From assembly GCA_944323215.1 (NCBI GenBank), contig CALURS010000003.1:1-36846 (forward strand): a stretch of DNA of 36,846 bases, in the 5' to 3' direction. The position numbers and the translations under genes were made by a program. Under the pieces are notes generated by a model. It saw only the letters and a list, made by a program, of their open reading frames with translations. It made no database searches and was not told where the DNA came from. This DNA comes from Candidatus Gastranaerophilales bacterium. Its GTDB lineage: Bacteria > Cyanobacteriota > Vampirovibrionia > Gastranaerophilales > Gastranaerophilaceae. Shown in pieces: positions 1-9,219 of the stretch (its first letter is position 1; the number at the start of each line of letters is the position of its first letter).

Positions 1-602
1 ATATTTTCCGCAACAGTGTTGACGTTTGTTATCGAACCTGCAACGGTATTTATATCAGTTACATTATCGGCAACAGTATTAATATCAGAAATATTACTTG
101 CGTTTGTATTAATACTATTAACATTATCTGATATTATCATTATGTCTTGTGTTAATTTATCAGTGTCAATATCAGAGCCTTCTGGAACAAGAACTGCACG
201 TTCAATTCGTCTTTTTAAAATTTGATCAATTCTCATTCCATAATCAAATGCTCGTTCTAGCTGACTCTTATCTAATTCCCCACTAATATCAAATTCAAAA
301 TCTTGAGAAAATGGTATATTTAAAGAAATAGTTAATAATTCTTTTTCGTCGGTACTTTGATTCCAAGCAAGAACTCCATACTCAGAACTCTGTAATGGGA
401 ATGTAATGTAACTACCTTCTTCATTTCCTATCTCGTTTATTGAGTAGTCAACACCCAATGTAAGAGTTGTTTGCAGACCGTTCATATCTGTATGCTGAAC
501 TAATAATTGATTCTCTGTTTCAATATAAAAATCAAAATCAAAGGTTGTTGCACTGTTATTGCCATAATGGTTTTTTACTGGCTCAATTTGCGATACTGTC
601 AT
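1..602 (-). CDS. tail fibre protein, N-terminal part (3' end outside window)
   Basis: This open frame of 200 codons runs off the left edge without a stop. The start ATG (602-600) follows a TAAGGAG site. Residues 1-~130 have the pattern of the T7 gp17 N-terminal domain that attaches the fibre to the tail: an FDFDFYIE start, beta-rich body, then a helix around DKSQLERAFDYGMRIDQ and a short PEGSD linker. From about residue 150 there are tandem repeats of roughly 10-14 residues built on the unit D/N-xx-INTVA-xN, as expected for a trimeric fibre shaft. The gene lies 14 nt after the polyvalent protein gene in the same late operon. Role: host receptor binding. The receptor-binding tip is not in this piece. 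Confidence 0.85.
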   Translation of the reverse strand, partial: MTVSQIEPVKNHYGNNSATTFDFDFYIETENQLLVQHTDMNGLQTTLTLGVDYSINEIGNEEGSYITFPLQSSEYGVLAWNQSTDEKELLTISLNIPFSQDFEFDISGELDKSQLERAFDYGMRIDQILKRRIERAVLVPEGSDIDTDKLTQDIMIISDNVNSINTNASNISDINTVADNVTDINTVAGSITNVNTVAEN

Positions 603-616
603 AAAATTCTCCTTAT

Positions 617-3600
617 TTATTTTTCCCCTGTAACTCTCTTAGCTCTATAATCTGTAAAGCCGGATAATTTTAATAATCCCTTGAGTGGACTTCCGGTTAG
701 AACATCTGCAGCACCAGATACCTCTGTTCCTATAGATGTCATTGGTACTCCGGTAGAAGCTTCTGTAAACAATGAAATAGCGTTAAATAAATCTTTTGGT
801 GTTATATCTCCTTTGTTTATTTTACGAGCTGTATTCCCTAATTTTGCAGCTGCAGTATCAAACCAATTACCTGTTGTAGCCCTTTCCCCTCTTATTCCAG
901 AATAGATGGTATTTATAAACATTCCTGCAATTGGTACAAAAGTAACTCCGCCGATTATAGATTTCCAAAAATCTTCTTTTAATTCATCATCTCCGCCACC
1001 TGTAGCTGCAATGATAGGAGATAATGAAGAAGCAAGATTAAATAAAAATGGAAATAAAAACATGTAGCAACCGACTAATTTAATCATATTTAAGCCAGTT
1101 TCTTTTGATGGGTTTTGTTTGAATCTTATAATTGCATTTGAGGCAGTTCTAAAATATTGCCATGGTGTATTTTGGTAGGCAAAAAACATTTTTGCAAGCG
1201 GTTGATGGGCTGCATTTCTTTGTATATTTGACAATGTTGAAGGAATGCTTGACTGCTGATCGTTTACCGTTTTTTCTATAAATATCCTTATTGCCTGTTC
1301 TTCTGAATACCCTTTATCAAGTAAGCAATCTATGTATGGCTTACCGCCTAAAATAATTGCCCCCATATCACCATATCTAACATTTGCTGAGAATATCTCA
1401 TCAAAAAGGCTTATTTTTGCAAACATTCTTTGCTCAAGCTGTCTTTTTAACGCATCAGTTGATCCGCCTCTGCCAAACCTATCTTTTAAGTATGGAATAT
1501 TCATCATGTAATTTATATTGTTTTTCCATTCCGTTGGAGTAAAGGTTTGCTGTGCGAATTTCTTCCACCATTCACCAGCTGACACATATTCATCTCCTAC
1601 CCCATAGTTCATAAATGACATGACCTGTTTTAAACCAACTTGCGGTTTTAAAAATATTTGTGCTTTGATGACGTTATTTTCTATCTTTCCGATAAATGAC
1701 TCCGCCTCTGAAATTGTGCTTTGTTGTCCACTGTACAAATTGGCAGTAACAAGTTGCATAAATTCTTTTGCGGTATCATCACCCCAGACAGTTTTTATTT
1801 TTTTCTGTAGATCACTATCTTTAAAAACGCTGTTCATTATGTCTAATTGTTCACCCATAATAATAAGCGTGTTAGCTTTTTCAATATGGTCAAATAAAAC
1901 GGCAACCGGATTGGCAGGGGCAATTCTTACCCCTGGACCAGCTGTTCTTTGTTTTTGCATTCTCTGATTCGTATTGAGCTGAGAATACTGATTAAACATT
2001 TCCAGCATTTTTACATCTTGAGTTTCCGACTTACGAGGGAAGTAAGCGTTGACCTTGCCGAGATCTGTATGATATTTTTTAATGTGATACTGATTTAGTT
2101 GTGGATAATACTTTTCAGCAGCCATTTGCAAAATATCACCCATCATTTTTTCTTGTTCTGTTAGTTCATTTAATAGCTGATCAAATTCAAATTTATCAAA
2201 TTGACCTTTCGGCGGAGTTGTTTCATCCCCCATATCTGTAAGCATTTTATAAGAAATACTATTTTTAGATTGAATGTAATAATATAATAATTCCATTCTT
2301 GAAAGCTCAATTGGTTCTTCATCCCATTCTTTATATTCATAGGAATCCTTTCTTACATTGACAACTCTATCTGTAAAAGTTTTTCCGGTTTCTGGATCTG
2401 TATGTGTAACTCTATAAGTTCCATTAACCTTATCAGGAGTGTATCTTTGTTTTATTTTAAATTCCTTTTTGGTCATATCAATAAATCTATTAAATAATTG
2501 AATATCTCTAAATCTACCAGTATAACCAAAGACCTTAGCTATCTTTTCAAGAACTTCATTTCTATCAGCACCAACCTGTGCATCTTTCATTGCATATAAA
2601 TAATCAAGGGTAAATTTATTTTTAATTTCCTTGTTGAACATCATTTCTAAAGCGGAGTTCAAATTAAAACCGTGCCTATATGCTTGTTCAAGTTTAGATA
2701 CCTTACCTTTATGCGTATCAACAGCTCTTGCACACTCATCTATTAAATTGATATTTTGCATTCTCCGCTCAAAATCAATTTCATCTCTTGCAAGTTTAGC
2801 AGTGAATTTTGCGTTTTGAATTTTATCAAGCAGATCTTTTAAAAATTCTGTTGTATTATACAAGCTACCATTTATGCGGTATTTTATAAACATTTCCTCT
2901 ATGACTTTATAATAGTCATTATCATTTACTGTATCTGCTTCATAAGTTATATTCGCTTCTTCATTAACAATTTGATCATACATATCCTGTAATGTATCAA
3001 TTTTCATACGATTCAATTCTCTTAAACGAGTAAATAACTTATTTGCCGGATAAGTATATTTTGTTTTCTTAATGCCGTTCTGCCATTCATGAATTGTTTG
3101 TCTAACTTCTCTATCAATATCTGCGGCAAGTTGTTTTCTCATTGAAACGTCTGCAAGTGTTTCAGCGAAATCCATAACTGTATCAAGATTTCTTTCTATA
3201 TCACGGAATGAGTTGTATTCTTTTAGTTTGTCAAATATTCTAGCTTTGTCATATTCAGTCATAAAGTCTAGTCTTTTTAAAATAGCTCTTGCGTATTCTG
3301 CAAATTGAGATGAATAATCTCCGTAACCTTTTAACGTTGCGGCATATAGCTTTAAATCTTCTTTGGCTTGCTCGAACTTAGAAAGAGATTGGTAACGGTC
3401 TATTTCGTTTGTTTCACTTTCCCATTTTTTTTCAATATCTTCTTGTATGTACGGATGTAATCTATCAAACCATTCATAATAAGCTAACATTGGAATAGTT
3501 TTATCATCAGCATTTTTATAGGCATCTAATAATGCTTCAAGTTCATACTGATTTTTCTGAGCTTCTTCTTCTGTTAAAATACCAAACTCATCAACATTTT

Positions 3601-6600
3601 CTGTATCATAAAGATATCTATTTTCAACAATGACATCATACGCCTCAAGAGCAAGCTCTGAATCTGCTCCTGCTTCCGCATTATTATAGCTAACCCCTGG
3701 GTCATTAAAGAATTCGCCCCATTCTGGCAAAAAACCGTCATTTGCAGAAAACTCATCATCTAATTCTGAAAGAAATTCGTATATTCTTTCCGCTTGATGC
3801 TTGATACCTTTATTCTTTTTACCATAAGCAGTATTTTTATTGCCGAGAATCATTTGTAATTGTTTTTTACTTTTTATGAATTCCCGACCTTCTTTTGAAT
3901 GTTGCAGAGCATAATAAATAATATCGTAGGCAGTATCTCTGTATCTGCGTTGACGTTCTGTTAATTGATTAGGGTTAATTGTAGTTTTAAGTCCTTCATC
4001 ATCAAACCGGAGTTCTGCATATCTTTTTGCTTTATATAATAGCTGTTCTGCTTCTTGTTTTTGTGCATTATGAATACTTCCACCCAATAAATCTTCAAAA
4101 ACTTGTTCTGTTTCTGGATCAAGGAAGAAATCTTCTGCATTAACAAGAGTAGAATATAAATCATTAAGCCACTTCTTAAAATTTTCAAAAGCTCGTTTTA
4201 ATCCGTAAGTCGGTGCTTTTCCACTTCTTACATACGCAACGAAACCATTGGCAAACTTTTCATGTTGTGCAACAGTATATTCAATGCCATCATAGCGTAA
4301 CCATTTATTAACATTCAAGAGCATTTCTCTTGCACGTTCATTTTCCCTAGCCATGTTGTTCAATGTTATTAAATATACGTGTGCAAATTCATGCAGCAAT
4401 GTAGACTTATCGGCTTTTTTATTTAAAAGCGTGATAAGATTGTCTTTCATGGTTCCATCAAAATTATATCTTTGATATGTATAACCACGAACATTCTTTA
4501 AATTATCTCTAATATCACCTTCGCCTTGATAATACGTTTCAAGAACTTTTATTGCTTTATCATCAAAAACTACATAACAACGTCCATCAGAGCGACCATT
4601 ATAGGTTATACCTTTAATACCGTATTTATTTAAAGTTTTACTTGCCATTTCAGGAACATTGTCAATTTCTCTATATAATTGACCACCTGTTAATTCATTG
4701 TATGGTTTTCTAAAATCGCTTGAAATTTTATCAGAATTATAAATATCAATGTTCCATAAATCATTAAATAATTTTGCTATTGCCCCTTGCACCTTTTCGG
4801 ATTGTTCGCTAAATGATTTATCTTCATCAAGCAAAACATCAGCTTCAGGAATATCAACTTTAAAAAGTTGTCCTTCTGTCATGACTAATTTTTCAGGATT
4901 TATTTTTTTTACAAGTTTGAATTCTTTTTGCTTTTTCTTTAGATATTCAGTATTTCCAGCAAGTATTTCTTGCCGTTGAATATTTTTATTTTCTTCACCC
5001 CACTTTTTTGCGTATTCTATTTCTTCTTTTAAAACTTCAAGAGTTTCATCTTTTCCAAGACTTTCTATAAAAGATAAGCTTTCTAATGAAACATCTGCAA
5101 AATCTGTTTCTTCAATAGGCTTTCCATCATAGTTATATTTTGTTACCCCTTTGTTGTCTATAATACCTTTTCTATAATTTTCAGATACATCTCTATTTTC
5201 TGCAAAATACAGTCCCCAACCATGAGCTTGATTTCCTTCACCTGAACCTATATGTTCAGTTGAAAATTCATCAAACCTGTGTGGAGTTCCATGATATGCA
5301 GATTGAAAATAAACTTGTAAACTAGGAGTGCTAATTTTATCTAAACCAGCCTGTATATCCCCTTTAGGATATTCAATTAGTTTAACTCCCCATAATGCTA
5401 GTTGTTCTTTTTGTTCTTGTGATACAAGTCCTGCTTCTGCAAGTGCATAAGGAAATTCTGATAAATCTATTTTTCTTATTGGTTTTGACTCAAAGTATGA
5501 ACGAGGGAGAGAAAGTGCTTCATTTATAAGCTCTTTCATTTCTTTAACCAATGATTTTGGCATTTCTTTCAGATTAAGGTATTCACCTAATTTCTTACGA
5601 TTGTTTTTTACTGCTGCATAAAAAATATCGCCAATATCTGAAAATACAAAATTATTACCAATATAATATGGTTCCAGTTTTTCATCAAAGTGGTTGTATT
5701 GCTCCTGTATATTTTTATATTTTTCAGTAAGTTCAGCACTACTTAAATGCAGTTCATTTTGGGCTGTATTTTTGAGTTCCTCTTTTGAGGCTTGTTTTTT
5801 ACTTAACTTTGCCAACAAAGATGATAGTCCGTAATCAAAATTTTCTCCGCCTACTAATTTGTTATTACGCATATACTCAAGCAGTGTGTTTGCGTTATAT
5901 GCTTTTATCTTCATATTTCCAGACGGTGTAAAACCTAAGTTCAAAACTTTCCTTTTAATTTTTAAATATTTATCTTTTGTTGTTCCGAAAGATTTTTTAA
6001 ATCTTTCATCATCCATTCGTTTTAAACTGTCATATTCGTAAGAATCTATAATTCTGCCATTTTCAAGTTCAAAGCTTGGTTTAGGCATACGAGGCGAGTA
6101 AATATCTCTATCAAATATATTATCATTTTGAAAATCAATTTTTCTAGGATTTCTTACAAAAAGAATATCCCCAAAACTTTTGAGTGCCTGCTGTTCTCCT
6201 CGTTTTGTAATAGCCATAGAAGGTGCGACCAATGAACCTGATTCAAGAATATTATCAAGTAAATCTAATTTTGCTGCATGTGTCATTAGCAAGTTATTTT
6301 CTTCATTGTTAATAGATTGATAATAAATATTAGGATTTTCAGTATCAAAAGTTCCCTGATTGCTTACGGATTTTATTTGTTCAGGATTAAACACAATATA
6401 GTCATATCGCTTCTCGTCAGCCCACTCTATTTCATTTATATATTTTATTCCGTCATATCCCTGCTCTTTTAGATAGTTTAAATAATCATTTGTAATATCT
6501 TTGTAATCAATAAATGGGGTTTCACCATAATATATTTTTGACGCATCATCACTTAAAACAGTAATGATTGATTTCTCTTGCTGAGAAAAATAAGGCATTT

Positions 6601-9211
6601 GTAATATTTTATTTAATTTTACATTTGAAGGAATTTTGCCATTTTTTTGAGCAAATAATAATGCTTCTTTAACTATATTGCTTTCTGAGGTTACATAAGG
6701 ATTTTCAATCTTTAAATAAACTGGCATAACATTAGTGTCTGCTTTAACAAAGAGTCTTTCTGCCATTTCTTTATTAGGCGTAAAATGAAAACCTAAATAA
6801 GACATTATATCAAAGCTTTTCGTCCCAAGCCTTTCTCTGTCAAAAGTATCAAATGAATTTTCTGAACCATGATAAACAACAAGCGGTTTACCTGTTTCAT
6901 CAACAACCTTGCTATCGCCAAACCATTTCTTGAAAAATCTACTATCTGTACCTTTTGTTTCCCATTCTTTTCTTGCTACAGCAGTCTGATTATTTTCTGC
7001 TCCAGCGGTTTCTATTGATTGAAATTTAGGTTGAACAGTTGCTTCATTTACACTGTTATTTAATGCAGCTTTTAATGCAGCCGCAAGCTGAGGCTCTGAT
7101 TGCTCATAATTGCTAATTAAAGCCTCTGCTCTACTTTTATCAATATCCGCAAGAGTACCATCCTTGATATCTTGCAGTAGCTGCATTTCTCCTACCCTAT
7201 TGTTTAGTTCTGTTTCATCAGAAAAATCTTCCGGCAAATTATCATATTCAGTAAATAATTGATCTATTTTATCATCAATTATTTTACTATTATTATATTC
7301 AACTCTACCTTGCAATAAAGTTGCTTCATCTTGCTTATATTGTTCGTATGCTTGTTCATCTGTCATATTTTGCAAATTTATTGCAAATTTCTTTTCTGCA
7401 TCATCAAGACTAATCCCCCATTCTTTTGCAGAATTGGCAACTATTTCTGAGAATACATTAGCCGTTTGTAAAGCCTCATCATCTTCTCGTCCGGCATTCT
7501 TTAATTGTGTATAATAGCGATTTTGCAATTCTCTTCTCTGCTGCATGTCCTCATTGGCATAGCTTGACACATCAATTAAACCTTCTGTAGCTAATTCTGA
7601 AATTTTCTTTTCTTTTTCTCTTTCAGATAAAGAGTTCATAACTTCAAGAATTTCATCATCAGAAGCACCGTTTCTTTCCATATAGTTGCCAAGAACATGT
7701 GAAGCTACAGAAAGGGTACCACCTTGCAGAGCAATTGCACCTGCAAGTACAGCCCACTCATCTGGAGATTTAAAAACGGCTTTAGCATAATTTTCAAGCG
7801 TTCTTTCTTGATCTCCAGTTCCCAGTGTTAAGTTTAAAACGTCTGCAACAACTTCTTCCCCAAGTTCTTCAAGAAAGCCGTCAAATCTTGTCATATCTTT
7901 TAAAAACTCATAGGTTTTCCCTTGAGGTTTTAATTTGTTAAGGATTTCATATCTTTTAGCTAATTCCGGCAAAGCTTTATCTACAAATTTTGTAAGCTTA
8001 GGTTGAGATGCTAAATATTTACTTATCGGAGTGCCTATATATTTTGCAGTTGCTGCCGATAAACCTTTTACCGGCATTCCAAGTAAACCGCCGGAATATT
8101 CAGAGGCAAACTCAACAAAGGTTTGCCCCAGCGATTTTAGAAAAGATATTGCGGGTTTTTCAGCGGCTTCCTTAAAAATATAGCTTCCTTTGTCGGTAAA
8201 TTCCATACCGTTATTAAGTAAACGATTTTGTAATGTTTGGTAAGTATCATTCCATCCTGTTGGTAATAATGTATTAGCGGCTCCACCTTTCGCAATATTG
8301 CCTAGATGGTATAGTGCCGTTTGTCCAGTAGTTGCACCGCTAGCAAGTTCGGGCATTAAGCCTAATCCTTTTAATACCCATTGTCCGGTTGCTATTTCTC
8401 CAGAAAAACGTATCATTGAAGGAAGAATACCATCTGCAATTTGTCCGCCCCAAGTATAACCTCTTACATTTTCTTCCTGTCTTTTGTTGAGTCTGTAATT
8501 AAGGTAATTTAATTCATCTTGTCTTATTGGTTGGCTGTTTCTGATTTTTTCTTGTATTTCACGTTCTTTTTTATCATCAGCACCACCAATAAAACCACCA
8601 ATAAAAGGAATCCACTCACCAGAAGCAAAACTATTTCCCAATGATTCGGTAAAATTTATTTTACCAGTTTTATCGTTTGTATTTTGTGATTCAATTATAT
8701 TTTTAACAATAGGATCTGCAGGAGCATTAACTTGAGCTTGATAACTTGCGTTCCCCATTCTGTCAAGAGCAGCTCCAGCTCTATCCCAAAAAGAGGCAGT
8801 TCCTTCATTTACTCTTTTGTTACGTTCTTGTTTTTGCCTAAAATTCTCTTCTATTTTTTTGCGAACAGCTTCATTTCTAGGACTATTTCTTAAAGCTTGT
8901 TCCACCGGATTGAAATTAACGTTATTGTCTATATTGTTATAAGTGCTATTAAATTCTATAGCTCTATTTTGTGCATATTCAAAAGGAGTAACGCCGCCTT
9001 TGTTTTTCCATTCTTTTATTTTACCAGTATCATTAGCCGACTGTTTAGTAATAGGTTTCAGCTCATTTATGGTTTCACTATACTGTTGTCTTATAGCGGA
9101 ATCATCAATCCCTGTGGCTCTTAAATAATCTATATTTGACTTAACATCCTCAACTGATATCCCGTTTAGATTAAGGATATTCATTTCATCTTGTGTTATA
9201 TCTACTGACAT
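617..9211 (-). CDS. giant virion-associated polyvalent protein: two ADP-ribosyltransferase-like domains, zincin protease, membrane-active C-terminus
   Basis: 2864 aa, an AGAGGT site before the ATG. Order seen: polar N-terminus; Gly/hydrophobic stretch ~190-420; helical part to ~730; ART-like domain 1 (~750-960; VVYHGSE with His781, last strand FNPEQIK with Glu944); a phage-type domain of unknown function (966-1303; AVPS-like VAPSMAITKRGE start); ART-like domain 2 (1304-1562; YHGTPHRF with His1307, GLYFAENRDV); zincin-like domain with HEFAH at 1607-1611 followed by a HEKFANGFVAYV helix; long helical region; conserved C-terminus with hydrophobic segments near 2700-2730 and 2755-2780. Such fusions are called polyvalent proteins. 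Position between the M15 virion protein and the tail fibre, where T7 has its internal-core genes, suggests it is packaged and ejected. ADP-ribosylation of host targets and self-processing are inferences; ART domain 2 lacks an obvious final Glu. Confidence 0.85.
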   Translation of the reverse strand: MSVDITQDEMNILNLNGISVEDVKSNIDYLRATGIDDSAIRQQYSETINELKPITKQSANDTGKIKEWKNKGGVTPFEYAQNRAIEFNSTYNNIDNNVNFNPVEQALRNSPRNEAVRKKIEENFRQKQERNKRVNEGTASFWDRAGAALDRMGNASYQAQVNAPADPIVKNIIESQNTNDKTGKINFTESLGNSFASGEWIPFIGGFIGGADDKKEREIQEKIRNSQPIRQDELNYLNYRLNKRQEENVRGYTWGGQIADGILPSMIRFSGEIATGQWVLKGLGLMPELASGATTGQTALYHLGNIAKGGAANTLLPTGWNDTYQTLQNRLLNNGMEFTDKGSYIFKEAAEKPAISFLKSLGQTFVEFASEYSGGLLGMPVKGLSAATAKYIGTPISKYLASQPKLTKFVDKALPELAKRYEILNKLKPQGKTYEFLKDMTRFDGFLEELGEEVVADVLNLTLGTGDQERTLENYAKAVFKSPDEWAVLAGAIALQGGTLSVASHVLGNYMERNGASDDEILEVMNSLSEREKEKKISELATEGLIDVSSYANEDMQQRRELQNRYYTQLKNAGREDDEALQTANVFSEIVANSAKEWGISLDDAEKKFAINLQNMTDEQAYEQYKQDEATLLQGRVEYNNSKIIDDKIDQLFTEYDNLPEDFSDETELNNRVGEMQLLQDIKDGTLADIDKSRAEALISNYEQSEPQLAAALKAALNNSVNEATVQPKFQSIETAGAENNQTAVARKEWETKGTDSRFFKKWFGDSKVVDETGKPLVVYHGSENSFDTFDRERLGTKSFDIMSYLGFHFTPNKEMAERLFVKADTNVMPVYLKIENPYVTSESNIVKEALLFAQKNGKIPSNVKLNKILQMPYFSQQEKSIITVLSDDASKIYYGETPFIDYKDITNDYLNYLKEQGYDGIKYINEIEWADEKRYDYIVFNPEQIKSVSNQGTFDTENPNIYYQSINNEENNLLMTHAAKLDLLDNILESGSLVAPSMAITKRGEQQALKSFGDILFVRNPRKIDFQNDNIFDRDIYSPRMPKPSFELENGRIIDSYEYDSLKRMDDERFKKSFGTTKDKYLKIKRKVLNLGFTPSGNMKIKAYNANTLLEYMRNNKLVGGENFDYGLSSLLAKLSKKQASKEELKNTAQNELHLSSAELTEKYKNIQEQYNHFDEKLEPYYIGNNFVFSDIGDIFYAAVKNNRKKLGEYLNLKEMPKSLVKEMKELINEALSLPRSYFESKPIRKIDLSEFPYALAEAGLVSQEQKEQLALWGVKLIEYPKGDIQAGLDKISTPSLQVYFQSAYHGTPHRFDEFSTEHIGSGEGNQAHGWGLYFAENRDVSENYRKGIIDNKGVTKYNYDGKPIEETDFADVSLESLSFIESLGKDETLEVLKEEIEYAKKWGEENKNIQRQEILAGNTEYLKKKQKEFKLVKKINPEKLVMTEGQLFKVDIPEADVLLDEDKSFSEQSEKVQGAIAKLFNDLWNIDIYNSDKISSDFRKPYNELTGGQLYREIDNVPEMASKTLNKYGIKGITYNGRSDGRCYVVFDDKAIKVLETYYQGEGDIRDNLKNVRGYTYQRYNFDGTMKDNLITLLNKKADKSTLLHEFAHVYLITLNNMARENERAREMLLNVNKWLRYDGIEYTVAQHEKFANGFVAYVRSGKAPTYGLKRAFENFKKWLNDLYSTLVNAEDFFLDPETEQVFEDLLGGSIHNAQKQEAEQLLYKAKRYAELRFDDEGLKTTINPNQLTERQRRYRDTAYDIIYYALQHSKEGREFIKSKKQLQMILGNKNTAYGKKNKGIKHQAERIYEFLSELDDEFSANDGFLPEWGEFFNDPGVSYNNAEAGADSELALEAYDVIVENRYLYDTENVDEFGILTEEEAQKNQYELEALLDAYKNADDKTIPMLAYYEWFDRLHPYIQEDIEKKWESETNEIDRYQSLSKFEQAKEDLKLYAATLKGYGDYSSQFAEYARAILKRLDFMTEYDKARIFDKLKEYNSFRDIERNLDTVMDFAETLADVSMRKQLAADIDREVRQTIHEWQNGIKKTKYTYPANKLFTRLRELNRMKIDTLQDMYDQIVNEEANITYEADTVNDNDYYKVIEEMFIKYRINGSLYNTTEFLKDLLDKIQNAKFTAKLARDEIDFERRMQNINLIDECARAVDTHKGKVSKLEQAYRHGFNLNSALEMMFNKEIKNKFTLDYLYAMKDAQVGADRNEVLEKIAKVFGYTGRFRDIQLFNRFIDMTKKEFKIKQRYTPDKVNGTYRVTHTDPETGKTFTDRVVNVRKDSYEYKEWDEEPIELSRMELLYYYIQSKNSISYKMLTDMGDETTPPKGQFDKFEFDQLLNELTEQEKMMGDILQMAAEKYYPQLNQYHIKKYHTDLGKVNAYFPRKSETQDVKMLEMFNQYSQLNTNQRMQKQRTAGPGVRIAPANPVAVLFDHIEKANTLIIMGEQLDIMNSVFKDSDLQKKIKTVWGDDTAKEFMQLVTANLYSGQQSTISEAESFIGKIENNVIKAQIFLKPQVGLKQVMSFMNYGVGDEYVSAGEWWKKFAQQTFTPTEWKNNINYMMNIPYLKDRFGRGGSTDALKRQLEQRMFAKISLFDEIFSANVRYGDMGAIILGGKPYIDCLLDKGYSEEQAIRIFIEKTVNDQQSSIPSTLSNIQRNAAHQPLAKMFFAYQNTPWQYFRTASNAIIRFKQNPSKETGLNMIKLVGCYMFLFPFLFNLASSLSPIIAATGGGDDELKEDFWKSIIGGVTFVPIAGMFINTIYSGIRGERATTGNWFDTAAAKLGNTARKINKGDITPKDLFNAISLFTEASTGVPMTSIGTEVSGAADVLTGSPLKGLLKLSGFTDYRAKRVTGEK

Positions 9212-9219
9212 TTATACCT

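Noticed and set aside
3574..4188. Many 60-120 codon frames opposite or inside the long late genes
   Set aside because: No ribosome sites, composition follows the real gene on another frame; treated as shadows.
617..9211. crAss-like phage because of the giant virion gene
   Set aside because: Head, portal, terminase and tail genes are BPP-1/T7-like, there is an integrase, and no crAss-type giant RNA polymerase.
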